A stretch of DNA of 64,000 bases from Narthecium ossifragum (lineage: Eukaryota; Streptophyta; Magnoliopsida; Dioscoreales; Nartheciaceae). The notes under the pieces were generated by a model. It worked only from the letters and a program-made list of their open reading frames with translations, did no database searches and had not been told where the DNA came from. The DNA is taken from NCBI GenBank assembly GCA_963920575.1, contig OY986965.1, positions 22,766,047 through 22,830,046 of the forward strand. Direction: 5' to 3'. The position numbers were made by a program, and so were the translations under genes. Of this stretch, positions 32,886 to 44,125 are shown in pieces (within the stretch, counting starts at the first letter, position 1; every line of letters starts with the position of its first letter).

Positions 32886-34441
32886 ATGATGAGTGGTGCA
32901 AAACTTGCTGAAGAAATAGAACAGAAAGGCCCCGGGAAGTTTCGCGTTGGAAGAACTGAGATGTCGTCGACATTTCTTCACTGCCTCAGGAGCAAATGGA
33001 GCCACACCCTCTTTGGGAGGTTCGTTGGGGGAAGAGTTGGCATAGAATTCCTTCAGCAAAGATTGGGCGGGCTATGGAGAACCCACGCCCCTTTCTTGGT
33101 CACAGATATAGCGAGAGGGGTCTTCGCTTTCAAGTTTGACTCCGAGGAGGACATGCTTCGGATCCTAACATGAGGACCATGGATGGTCAATGGACTGCCA
33201 CTGGCACTCATTAGGTGGAGGAACTGTTTTCGCCCAACTGCTGCAGCGTTCACAAGGGTTCCGATATGGATCCACATTCCCGACCTTCCACCGTAGCTCT
33301 TTGACAGACAGGCTATTTTTGATATGGTAGCTGACGTCGGAGTACCTCTAGCCATTGACATCGTCACTAAATACACAAACCGCTGCAAATATGCTCGTGT
33401 ATGTGTTGAAGCTAACCTCACAATCCCGGCGTGCATTGGCAACGAAGCCATAAGAGGAGAACTGGAATATTTCCTACAACCATTTGTATATGAGAACATC
33501 CAAATTTGCGATGGGTGCGACCTCCTTGGCCATCGGGAGAGTGGATGCCCGAAGAAGACGACGCTCAAGCACTGGACCCCAGAAAACCCCAAAGAAAAAG
33601 AGCTGGTAGGGGAGGGAGATCAGACACCATACCATAACCCCGAGGCGTACAACCCAATAGAGCAAATGAGCATCGATCAAGGTAGCACGAGCAAGCCAGA
33701 GGACAAGAGCATACCTGGAACATGGCACACCGTGCAAAACCGCCGGCTATGGGCGAGGAAAGGGGTGGCTCCAGGACCTCCGGCACCGGTGCCGGCCTCA
33801 CAAACACGCAGGAGAGGCGATCCCAGGGTGGAAGAAATACGGACGCGCATGCCACCTCAGCCGATAGCTCAACAAGGATAGGTGACAACTTCTAACAAGA
33901 CACCAACACAGCCTGACAACCACAGACCTGACACCGTACAAGCCACAGGCGTGGATGATGGAAGGAGGGGGAACAAAACAAAAGAAGTCGTTGCTAATGG
34001 TGGCGATTACACGGGAGCTAGGATGGATGGCGGCGACACTCGTGAGGGGAATACATAGGCTAGGGTTATCGTTGCCCCTTATAAAGCTATGGAGACTGGG
34101 CCTCAGTCTAACATGCCCAATAAAACATGGGCCCAGGTCACAGGCACAAATACCATACGCTGGCCCAGTACCAACAAGTTTAGCCCGATTGCGAGAACCA
34201 TGTTAGACCTTGATGATGATGAGCTCGCAACGCTGACTCTGCAAGAGGTTGGATGGTACGCGTGGGAGTGCAACAGAGGCAACGCCATGGTCCTCTGGTC
34301 ATCCCACACGACTACAAAACTTTTGACTCAGTAACCCCTGAAGAATCGGAGCACCAGGAGCTGGACAACGACGCCATGGAGGAAGTGCAGCATGACCACC
34401 ACTTGGCTCTCAAGAAAGCTTTGCAGGGGGACAGTTCGTAG
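32886..34441 (+). pseudogene. LINE B ORF1 remnant
   Basis: Opens at ATG 32886 with a DUF4283 block: RSKWSHTLFGRFVGG, then ARGVFAFKFDSEEDMLRILT, then TGA where other LINEs have R/K before GPW. A second open frame (33324-33881) has the zf-CCHC_4 knuckle CDGCDLLGHRESGC (C-x2-C-x4-H-x4-C, about 33508-33550). A third frame continues to about 34441 (DDDELATLTLQEVG and EESEHQELDND). The ORF1 protein would bind LINE RNA. At least one stop and two frame changes. Confidence 0.75.
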
Positions 34442-35305
34442 TGGATGGCAGAGGACATATGCTAGATGGAGGAAGAAGATGGAGACCTCTCCAGTCAAGC
34501 TATGGTAGTAGCTGAGGATAGGCCAACTCCCCCTGGCTTCACTCCACGGAGAGAAGAGATGGATGCATCACACTAGCCGGTTCCAAGCCAAGCCAAAATA
34601 TGCAAGCACGATGTCACAGGGGATGAGCATCCCCTTAACCCCGGAGGTATCCAATGAAGGTCATTGCCTGGAACTGTCATGGCCTAGGGCCAATAAGAGC
34701 AGTGAGCACCTGCCGACATATGCTCAGAAAGCATGACTTAGATTTCTTGTTCCTTCTTGAAACAGTGGTAGTGGACGCTAACATGGATCTCATATCCCCG
34801 CCGATTGGGGCCTCAATAGTGTACTTTACTCCTCCCCTCACAAGGATGACACATGGGGTATACTGGCTGTATGGAAAGCAAACATAGGAAAAGTCACATT
34901 CGAACACTTCACAGGGCAAGCCATACGGTGTCATCACCACCAAAGGGCTCGGACAAATGGTTTGTGTTTGTGGTTTATGCTGCATGTCGGGGAAGGGACC
35001 GCATGATCCTATGGGAAACGCTGACAAAGCTCATTAGATCAGGGTGGTCACACCTCATGATAGCGGACTTCAACGTCCTAGAGAGCTTGGAGGAGAAGCG
35101 GGGAGGACAAGGGTTAAGGTACACTACCTCTGTTACTGAATTCTTATCCTTCATCACTCAAGATAGCTTGATAGACATGGGCTTCAAAGGCCCCTCCTTC
35201 ACATAGTCAAATCAGCAGTTTGGCAAAGCAAGGATCCTGGAAAGGTTGGATCGTGCCCTGGCTAGTCTCTTGTGGCGGAAGTGGTTCTCTGAGGCTGAGA
35301 TAACA

Positions 35306-37708
35306 TGTGAGGGCCCGTCCCTCAGACCTGACTCGACCACGTGGGTCGAGACCCGGTTTCCTGTTGGTTTGGTTCCGCGTCGGGCACGATCGGGCGATCG
35401 TGTGGCGGTTTTGGACCCCGAGGGCATTTTGGTAAATATGCCCTCTGGTGATCGGTTTCACACCCGCGTTCCACACACTATTTTTGATTGATGTATGTGT
35501 TTGATTAGAATCCCTAGGGTGCGTCCGATCGGAGGATCGGAGCTCGATCGGGAAAGATCGATTCGGACGGCTGAGATAGATTTGGAAAGTCTATATAAGC
35601 CAAGTCCCTTTCTCTCTTTCCTTCTCTCCTCCTTCACCTGTCGTTCTCTCCCCTTCTCTCTCCTTCGGTTGAGCTAGGGTTTGGAGTCTTGGGCTTCGGA
35701 TCGCGGATCTTATCGGCTTGACCAGCGGGACGCGTGGAGGAGCTACCCTACTTGCTCAAGTAGGTGTTTCTACCTCGATCCTTGGATCGGGTTCTCCTAG
35801 GATAGGTTTTATGCATTTTCGCTGTATGTATGTGTTAGAATGCATCGTAGCTCCTTGTTTATGTGATGTTGTTCAATTCCGATATTCCTACGTTGAGATT
35901 TCTGTATTCTAACGGTTGGTTTCCGTATTATCGCCGTTTTGTCGGTTTTTGTCCATTTGGACCTAGATAAGAGATTTAACCGTCGAAAACTGGATTTCTT
36001 CATTCCATTAGCTTTGCCATCGTTAAATACACTTGCTTGCAAAATCTCATTTAATTCCAACATGATTTGATACTTCAAATCCAAAGAAATGGATTTCTGG
36101 CACTGTTCAGATGAACTGTGCCAAGGCTCGACGGTCGATCGGTGCATCAACCGTCAAGTGTGGTCTTACCCTTCCTGGGCCTGACGGTCGACCCTCGCAT
36201 CGACCGTCAGGCTCTGTCGCGATTTTAGCCTCCCACAGTCGATACATGAATCAACCGTGGGATCTCTCCCTTTTCGTCATTTACCTGACGGTCGACCGCC
36301 GGATCGACCGTCGCATCGACCGTCAGGCGCTGTTTGGTTTTGGGCTTCTCAGGGTCGATGGATGGATCGACCGTCGCCCTTGGTTTTCTTCGCATGGGTC
36401 TCACGGTCGACCGCCGGATCGACCGGGGCATCGTCCGTGGCCTCACGGTCGATCCCCGGATCGACCGTGACATCGTCCGTGGCCCTTTGGACTTGGTTTT
36501 TGGGTGTTTCTTGGGTGGTTTTGATGGGGGATTTATATCTAAACATGTTGGGAAACATGTAGGGGGATTTGATGAGGTTTTCAAAGGATTTCCATTTGGT
36601 TTGTGATTGATTCAAATGTTCTTTCCTTTTTAGAAAGCCTATGGTTCTACTTGCCCTTAATACATGTTTGATGGTAGTTAATTGCTTAGTTGTTTGCTTA
36701 GCCATTAGCTAGCTATGAGTGCTAGCTAATGAGGAATTGTGGAACCTTAGCCTCTTGCCGGCGAGTGCCGAGGGCTATTGTATATCTGTTGAACTTTTAA
36801 ATGTTGATGTGGCATGTAGAGACATCTAGGATAGATGTTTGCCTAGGCTCATGCATTGTATGCATTAGAGGCATTTGAGGTTAGGCGGGCGATGGTTTAG
36901 GTCGCCGATCCGAGGCTCTCGGGTAGCTCGGATCTAGCCTTAGGACCGTGGATGGGTAGTCAGGAGTAGGGTGTGATTGTTGATCAAGTCTCATGTCTTT
37001 GAGGATTTACGCTAGTTGACTTTGATCGGTGTTTGAGGTTTAGAGGTCGTGTTGTCTTCTAAAGCCAAGTGCTAAAGATGGATGTTGATGCGTTCCCGAC
37101 ATGGTTCCCCAAGGCTTGGTATTTGAGCTTGGGTAAGGGTGATCCTGCGTGTTACTGTTCCTTGGCCTCCTGGTAACTTGTTCAGGAGAGAGGTTTCATG
37201 ACAGGAGCCCTTGGGATATCAACTGGGTTATGGGACCCGTGGCATCCGTTAGACTTGAGCTGGGGGACAATACTGTTGTTGTTTTCCTCCCTTCAGTGTG
37301 CCGTAGAGTAGAACCCTACTGAGCTTATCGCTCACTCCTACCCGGGCTGCGTTTGCAGGTGCAGGCGGCAGTTCTTCTTCGGTGGAGCCGGCAGGATCGG
37401 CCTTTGGCGGCGCTAGTACTTCCAGAGGCGCTTGAGGTTGCTGGAGGATGATCTGCTGTACCCTTTTTGATATGTATCTATATGTTGTAAACATTTTGGA
37501 GAACCTTTGGGATTTTGTATAAATCTGTATATTGGAACTTAGACATTGTACAACTTGATGACATATTATGATTAAATCTGTTTAGCCTCTGGAATATAAT
37601 TGTTTAAATTATCCGTCTTTTCCGCTTTGTACCGCGCCGGTTAATGATGAATAGTGTTAGGACCCTCACGCCTCGTCCTGGATGGGTTTTCTGGGTCGGG
37701 GTGTGACA
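35306..37708 (+). mobile_element. Family F LTR-like element, complete, inserted in LINE B
   Basis: A 2403-bp insertion from TGTGAGGGCCCG to GGGTCGGGGTGTGACA, with TG...CA ends and a perfect 5-bp target duplication TAACA (35301-35305, 37709-37713). LINE ORF2 can be read across once the insertion is left out. It has no terminal repeats or protein domains, and has one TATA box (TCTATATAAGCC, about 35589-35600). These fit a solo LTR. It carries GATCG-rich dyads at 35520-35560 and a GGTCGACC dyad array at 36126-36480. A block with CTGAGC...CTCACTCCTACCCGGGCTGCG is at 37319-37355. Confidence 0.9.
36126..36480. repeat. Array of ACGGTCGACCG/ATCGACCGTC dyads
   Basis: At least a dozen GGTCGAYCG or CGACCGT cores, often as pairs forming larger dyads such as GACGGTCGACCG...GGATCGACCGTC. 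It lies in the transcribed part of the F element (about 530 bp downstream of the TATA box). ORFs here are compositional. Confidence 0.75.
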
Positions 37709-40700
37709 TAACACATCTCTCATGATGTTGCTCCGATCATCGACCTCTTCTTCCGGACCTGGCCTCAGAGTATCAGTGCCCCGACCCTTCCCTGTTCAGG
37801 CTTTAGCACATCTGAAATATTTATCCCTCCTTCAAGCAAGGAGTCACCAGAGCATGGAGGAGGAAGCGACGAGGCTCGAAACAATATGTGTTACACGAAC
37901 GCATCAAAGAACTCCGGAAACTGGTGAAAACCTGGAACTGTCGCGACGAGGGTGACATCACCAACTCCCGTATGCATCTTGAACACTACCTCCACAGCTT
38001 ATATCTTCAGGAAGAGCAAGGTCTCTTAACATTGCCTCAGGAGCAGAAGATGAGGAGTCTTGAGCGGCAGTTGAATGCACTGGATGTTCAGCAAGAGTTG
38101 TACACAACCCAGCACTGTCGGAGAGCATGGGTCTCAGAGGGTGATCAAAATTCAAGGGCCTTCCATCAAGGAGTTCGTCCGGGTAATTACTGCTCCAAAA
38201 TCAGAGAGCTCAAGCTTGAAGATGGGGAGGTGATCAAGGATCATGAGGGAATCGTAACACAATTCTTGAGTCACTACCATGAACTTTGGACAAGGGATAG
38301 AGGAAACTCAACCACTGCACTCCCTCTTCTTCCTCAAATTTCCTTCGAAGCCAGAGATACCTTATTGCATGAGGTCATGACAAAGGAAGTCCTGCCACCC
38401 TCAAGGCTATGGGTACAAACAAATTCCCATGCCCTGATAGCTTGACAGTTGAGTTTTTTCTCGAGCACCGGAACGCCATCGGGCAAGACTTCTCATCACT
38501 GATTCAAGGTTTCTTCGAGAAGCTGTGAAATGCCAAGTGGATGGAATAACACATACATCGCCTTCATCCCCAAGTGCGCTAACCCTAGACGTATCAAAGA
38601 ATTCAGAACCATAAGCCTCTGCAACGTCTGCTACAAGGTCATCTCCTCCATCATAGCTAGCCGGATGAAGCCAACCCTTCAAGAAGTTATCAGCTCGGAG
38701 CAATCAACTTTTATTGACGGAAGGTCTATACAAGACAACATTGGCGCAACACATGAGCTCCTGCACTCGTTATAAAAAAGGCCCCACGATCGGAGGCTCT
38801 CATGGCCATCAAGGTCGACGTCAAAGCGGCCTATGACTCAGTAAGTTGGAGATTTATACGTAGGACATGACACAAATGGGATCCCCTGCAGCTTGGACCA
38901 GTTTGGTTATGGAGTGTATGACCACCACCCAGTTCTCTTTGCTCATCAACGGCAGGGTGTTTGGCTTCTTCCCAGCAGCTCGTGGCCTCCGACAGGGCGA
39001 CCCTTTACCCGCCTATATCTTCATCCTTGCACAGGAAGTTCTCACAAGGCTAGTCAAGACCCCTTTGGTAGCTCTGAAGGGAGTGACCTACTCGGGCTCA
39101 ATGGTGCGTGTTAGCCATCTATTCTACGTGTGGTGACTGTCTGTTAGTGACCAAAGCGAGGCGGGAGGAAGCAAAGAAGCTCATCACCATCCTTCACTGA
39201 TACAAGAGACTATATGGATTGGAGGTCAACCCCAACAAATCTAGCGTCAAGATCTCCCCATCTACCTCTTCACGGCGGAAACAAGTGTTGTCTCAAGCAC
39301 TAGGATTCTCAACTAAAGCTGAGCCATGGAAATACCTCGGGGTACCGCTGGACTCGCGCAGAATCCATGTCAAGGACTTCTCCTACCTGATTGATGTTGT
39401 TCAAAGGAATCTGGCAAACTGGAGAAGTCCAATTAAAGTGGGGGCGGGGGAGAGCAGTGCTAGTTCAAGCTGTGCTCCAGGCCATGCCAGTGTTTGTCAT
39501 GTCTTCCATCCATACCCCGATCACCGTCCTCGACAAGGTCTCTTCTCCGGCTCAGGGTTTTCGCTGGCAAGCGAAGAGAGGAGCCCTCTCAACTGTGGCC
39601 TGGGATACCGTCTGCCAACACAAAATGGAAGGCGGCCTTGGTTTAAAAGACTTGAAAAGATGGCAGCTAGCCTTGAAAATGAAGCGAGTAGTCACATTCC
39701 TTGAGGCGTAGGAGAGCATCTGGACTTCTATATGTCACGCCAAATATAAGTTCGCTGGAGACCTTCCTCTTCTCGATGGCTCTGCTCAGTTCTCATCTCT
39801 CTAGAGATCCATATGCAGAGTGGCAGATATCCTTCGCAAGAACATGCGATGAGAGCCCGGGCCACAATGCCACACAAGCATCCTGCACGATTGGTGGACA
39901 TTGGAGGGTCCCCTGGTTTCTCAACCATGCCCGATGACGACCGGCGACGCCTTGTCGCGGATGAGAGTTGAGGACCTCTTATATGAAGACGGAAACTGGG
40001 ACATATGCAAACCTAACTCCATCTTCTACCCAAGCATGGTCGAGAGTCTTCTTTCCATGCCACTGACCCCCCCACACAGTGCGCGCGTGTCCCCGATGGA
40101 CATGGAACAAGGACGACAAGATCACATGTGCTTCGACGTACCAGTTATTAGAGCACATGGATGGCAAGCCACGAGATGGGGAGCGATTTCAACTCTAGAG
40201 AAGCGTATGGCAAGCCCTAGCAGGATCGCAAACCAGGATGTTCCTTTGGAAGTTGTTGCACGGGAAGCTGCCAACCAAGTTGACCCTTTGGTTCCTCTAC
40301 CTCATTTTCGATCACCTCTGTCCCCGCTGTGGCATAGAGGAGGAAACGTTAGAGCATCTTTTATTTGAGTGCAAGCATGCTCGTGAGGTGTGGAGCATGG
40401 CATTGGAGGATACCAACGTCACCATCTCTAATCTCACCATGGAAGAGTACTTCAACCTGCTCTGTCAGTCCCGGAAGTCCGAAGAGGCCACATGGAGGAT
40501 CTCCTTTCTCGCCTATGAAACTTGGTGGCTCTGGAAGGACATATGCAAGGTGGTGGTAGGGGAATCATGCCAGGAAGCCATAGAGCTCGCACGCCTAATC
40601 AAGTGGCAATCCAGAGAGCATATCGCGATAGTAAGACAGGCCGGAAGCAAACTAGTCGGAGGGGAGAAACATAGCATTAGATTTCAAACGGACGCAACCT

Positions 40701-41266
40701 TTGATAGACTCGTCGGCATAGCAGGAATTGGTGTCGTTTGCATCGACGATGATGAGCTAGTCCTCTGGTCCGAAAGTAGCTCCCATAAGACGGAATCCAT
40801 CCTCCTCGGAGAGCTCCACGCAATCTTGGTAACGGTAAAAAAAGCGGTTGAACATAGGTTCAAGCATGTGTTCGTTGAAAGTGACTCGTTGCATGTCATA
40901 AATATGATAGAGCGGAGGCTACCACTGGTGGAGGAATGCAAAGATGTAGTGCAAGACATATGGTAGACGAGCCACAATCTCATGGACTTCTACGTCGCTC
41001 ACATACCACGTGAACAGAATCTACATGCAGACCAATTGGCACGGGAGGCGCTCAGGCTTTGACGTGAATTTCTAAGCGCAAGGGAGGCTGGGGACATACC
41101 TCCAGCTTGTCAGCAATTTTGTAATCAACATCTTACTAGGTTTTTTAGCCCTAAGACTTAATTAATAATAAAAAAAGAGGTATCGCAAACAACTAGCTGC
41201 TGAGACTCATAGGATTAATCACCAAAGTATCAGCTGATACATGCATCAGTTGATGCAGCCTTTTGA

Positions 41267-42262
41267 TACAAACCTGTGTTTGGTTGGTCAATACATCAGC
41301 TGATGCATATATCAGCTGATGCAAAAAGAGGCTCAGATGCTGCATCAGCAGATGCAGCCAAAATGGCTGTTTCTGCTGATGCAGGATCAGCTGATGCATC
41401 ACTATATAAATTAAAATATTATTTTCGGAATTAATAAATCTTTGAATAAATCCGAAAAATCAATATATGAATTCCGAAAAATCTGAAAACCCAACCAGAA
41501 AATCCGAAAATTTGTGGAAAAAAAAATTTACACTATATAAATTAAAATATTATTTTCGGAATTAATAAAACCTTGAATAAATCTGAAAAATCAATATATG
41601 AATTTCGAAAAATCTGAAAACCCAACCAGAAAATCCGAAAATTCGTGGGAAAAAAACTTTACACTATATGAATTAAAATATTATTTTCGGAATTAATAAA
41701 ACCTTAAATAAATCCGAAAAATCAATATATGAATTCCGAAAAATCTGAAAACCCAACCATAAAATCCGAAAATTCGTGGGAAAAAAACTTTACATGAATA
41801 TATTATTTTTGCTTGTATTTTTGTTGATTTTTATTAAAAAAATTATCATAAACGAATTAAGCCCGAAAGATAAGTAAAGAATTGGACACTGTCGTTCAAG
41901 ATTTGGTTGATACTTTGTAATTAAGAGTTTGCTAAGACGATTTTAGGTTAATACTCACACCTGCTTGATCTTTTTTACTTTAATAATTAAGAAATTATTA
42001 AGTTAGCACGTGCTCAATAATTTAATAAATATAGTCAAAGAAAAAATATAGCTAAATAAAAAACAGCTAAAGAAAAAAAATGATATAAAACAGCTGTATC
42101 AACTGATGCAATACATACCAACCAAACAGAAAATGAGCTAATACAAGCAACCAAACAAACAGGTGATGCTAATACTGCATCAACTGATGCACTGCATCAA
42201 CTGATGCACTGCATCAACTGATGCACTGCATCAACTGATGCAAGCAACCAAACGCCCCCAAA
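41267..42262. mobile_element. Non-autonomous DNA element with palindromic subterminal arrays
   Basis: The left end, CCTGTGTTTGGTTGGTCAAT, and the reverse complement of the right end, GGGGGCGTTTGGTTGCTTG, share GTTTGGTTG. Inside both ends are clusters of the dyad TGCATCARYTGATGCA (left 41283-41400, right 42172-42241 as four head-to-tail copies). Additional dyads lie just outside the left end (41224-41262), so the true end may be further left. No transposase. PIF/Harbinger or hAT derivative is likely. Confidence 0.6.
41401..41793. repeat. Three tandem units of 131 bp
   Basis: Units start at 41401, 41532 and 41663 (ACTATATRAATTAAAATAT), each with TTTTCGGAATTAATAAA and AATCTGAAAACCCAACCA. They are nearly identical, so recently amplified. 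They lie inside the DNA element. No ORF. Confidence 0.9.
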
Positions 42263-43042
42263 GGCATCCAGCATACAACTCAAATCCTGGATTGCTGTGC
42301 ACATCCTTTACGTGATCCATAAATTTCTCATCACACCCTTTCCTTGGATTTGAGTCAAATGCCAACGGAGTCCCCAATAATATTGTAATCCATAGTTTTG
42401 ATCAGATCGTCAAAATATCTATTGATCCCATCCCCACAACCTACCTAACTTTTAATTAGATCACACAAACAAGTCAAAACAATACACGAATTCCACAGCC
42501 ATTATTATAGCCATTCGGTGGAGTGTATTAGTACTATAGTGATATTCTCACGCGGGCTTAACAAGTCTTCGTCAACGCTCCATGTGACCACCCTCGCGAA
42601 ACACTCTCCTTTGTCGACCACTCCCACCCTTGCTAAGCTCACCCCATCATTCTCCAACCTCACTCCCTGAAATCCGATGAAATCCCAGCCGTCCATCTCC
42701 CATGGCCCACACATGCCCGGCCCACGCCCAGTCCCAGGCCCAGTCAATCGCGGGCCCCACCATCCCCAGCGTATCCAAAGTGTATCTGCTTTAATTACGA
42801 ATAAAAAACGAGGGGTTACGTGGCGTCAAAGTATTCATCGTGTTCGCTGCCGCGGCCGCCACAGCGGATCCGCTCTCCACCAAACCCCGTTATCCTGGTC
42901 TGCTCTCCTCCTAAACCATCCGACTCTCCTCTGCTCTCCTAACCCCCAACCCCCCCTCCCAGATCCATCCTAGGGTTCCCCGCCGATCGGAACCCTAAGA
43001 TCCGATAGGACGCCTCCTCCGCATCACCCATCCCTCGCCACC
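42263..43042. other. Upstream region of the transporter gene
   Basis: No other gene seen. From about 42880 it becomes pyrimidine-rich (CTCTCCTC tracts), typical of a plant 5' UTR leading to the ATG at 43043. No certain TATA box. The 98-codon ORF at 42677 is considered spurious. Confidence 0.5.
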
Positions 43043-44125
43043 ATGGGCCGCGGCGGAGCTCCGTCCTCCGCATCCCCGTCCCCGGCGCCGTCGATGTCCG
43101 AGGGAGTGCTGCGCAAGATCCTCCTCTCCTACTTCTACGTGGGGATCTGGATCTTCCTCAGCTTCACCGTCATCGTCTACAACAAGTACATCCTGGATCG
43201 CAAGATGTACGGGTGGCCGTTCCCCATCTCTCTGACCATGATCCACATGGCCTTCTGCTCCTCCCTCGCCTTCGTCATCATCCGCGTCCTCCACCTCGTG
43301 GATCCGCCCCAGTCCCCGCCGATGACTCGCGAGCTCTACATCTCGTCCGTCGTCCCCATCGGCGCTCTTTACTCCTTCTCCCTCTGGTTCTCTAACTCCG
43401 CCTACATTTACCTCTCCGTCTCCTTCATCCAGATGCTCAAGGCCCTCATGCCCGTCGCCGTGTACTCTATCGGAATCCTTTTCAAGAAGGAAACGTTCAA
43501 GACCTCGTCCATGGCCAACATGCTATCCATCTCCTTTGGCGTCGCCATCGCTGCCTATGGCGAGGCTCGCTTCGATGTATGGGGTGTCACCCTCCAGCTT
43601 GCTGCCGTCGCCTTCGAGGCCACCCGCCTCGTCCTCATCCAGATCCTTCTCACCTCCAAAGGCATATCTTTGAATCCCATTACCTCTCTGTACTACGTAG
43701 CGCCTTGCTGTTTTGCCTTCCTCACGGTGCCGTGGATCCTCGTGGAGATGCCGGTGCTTCGGCAGACCTCGTCGTTCCATCTCGACTTCTTTACCTTCGG
43801 GACGAACTCCCTGTGCGCGTTCGCGTTGAATCTGGCGGTGTTTTTGTTGGTGGGGAAGACGTCAGCTCTGACGATGAATGTGGCCGGGGTGGTGAAGGAC
43901 TGGCTGCTCATTGCCTTCTCGTGGTCGGTCATAAGAGATACAGTGACGCCTATTAACCTTATCGGTTACGGGATCGCGTTCCTTGGAGTTGCTTATTACA
44001 ATCATGCCAAACTTCAGGCGCTCAAGGCAAAGGAGGCTCAGAAGAAAGCTGCCCAGGCCGATGAGGAGGCTGGGGCGCTGCTGCAGGAGAGGGAGGGCGA
44101 AAGGAAGACCGAGTCTCAGGCGTGA
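43043..44125 (+). CDS. Probable sugar phosphate/phosphate translocator (At5g25400 type)
   Basis: An intronless 360-residue protein of the TPT/drug-metabolite transporter superfamily, KT/NST-related clade. After a poorly conserved N-terminus (about 20 residues, no signal peptide) the family signature [16 protein letters not shown]...[10 protein letters not shown] starts. About ten membrane segments follow. The blocks [43 protein letters not shown] and the [16 protein letters not shown] motif near residue 275-290 are diagnostic. The C-terminus is hydrophilic, [15 protein letters not shown]. It agrees closely with Arabidopsis At5g25400/At4g32390/At5g11230/At2g25520, which also lack introns; annotated as sugar-phosphate/phosphate antiporters by similarity. 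Endomembrane location and substrate are not proven. The start is the first ATG in the frame. GC content is high in the 5' part, as in monocot genes. Confidence 0.95.
   Translation: MGRGGAPSSASPSPAPSMSEGVLRKILLSYFYVGIWIFLSFTVIVYNKYILDRKMYGWPFPISLTMIHMAFCSSLAFVIIRVLHLVDPPQSPPMTRELYISSVVPIGALYSFSLWFSNSAYIYLSVSFIQMLKALMPVAVYSIGILFKKETFKTSSMANMLSISFGVAIAAYGEARFDVWGVTLQLAAVAFEATRLVLIQILLTSKGISLNPITSLYYVAPCCFAFLTVPWILVEMPVLRQTSSFHLDFFTFGTNSLCAFALNLAVFLLVGKTSALTMNVAGVVKDWLLIAFSWSVIRDTVTPINLIGYGIAFLGVAYYNHAKLQALKAKEAQKKAAQADEEAGALLQEREGERKTESQA

Larger units (their letters stand above)
34654..41062 (+). pseudogene. LINE B ORF2 remnant, split by an LTR-like insertion
   Basis: Starts MKVIAWNCHGLGPIRA, the APE-endonuclease N-terminus. 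DFNVLESLEEKRGG follows (about 35065), then the coding frame runs into the insertion at 35306 after SEAEIT and resumes at 37709 with HLSHDVAPIIDL. RT: SLCNVCYKVISSI (about 38610), FIDGRSIQDN, RQGDPLPAYIF (about 38990). The catalytic box reads FYVW-stop at 39119-39136; one extra base in an original FYADDCLL explains it. zf-RVT: FLWKLLHGKLPTKL...CPRCG...EHLLFECKHAREVW (about 40240-40395). RNase H: RFQTDATFD, GELHAIL, ESDSLHVI, ending HADQLAREALRL. One in-frame TAG at 40964. Inactive. Confidence 0.8.
32734..41175 (+). mobile_element. L1-type LINE (LINE B), interrupted
   Basis: A second plant L1: ORF1 with DUF4283 and CCHC knuckle, endonuclease, RT, zf-RVT, RNase H, then an A-rich end (41162-41176). 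Likely decayed target duplication: AGAGGTACTACAAACAA at 32717-32733 and AGAGGTATCGCAAACAA at 41176-41192, 14 of 17 matching. It is split by a family F element at 35306-37708 that has a perfect target duplication. Compared with LINE A the protein sequences differ clearly, so they are different subfamilies. Confidence 0.85.

Noticed and set aside
35306..37708. Protein-coding gene inside the F element
   Set aside because: ORFs of up to 119 codons lie in the GGTCGACC dyad array and read as Arg/Ser/Pro repeats on both strands.
41193..42245. CRISPR-like array of regularly spaced dyads
   Set aside because: Plant nuclear DNA, no spacers of constant length; the units are palindromes at transposon ends.
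43043..44125. Plastid triose-phosphate translocator
   Set aside because: No transit peptide, and the sequence fits the At5g25400 group, which differs from the plastid TPT/PPT/GPT proteins.
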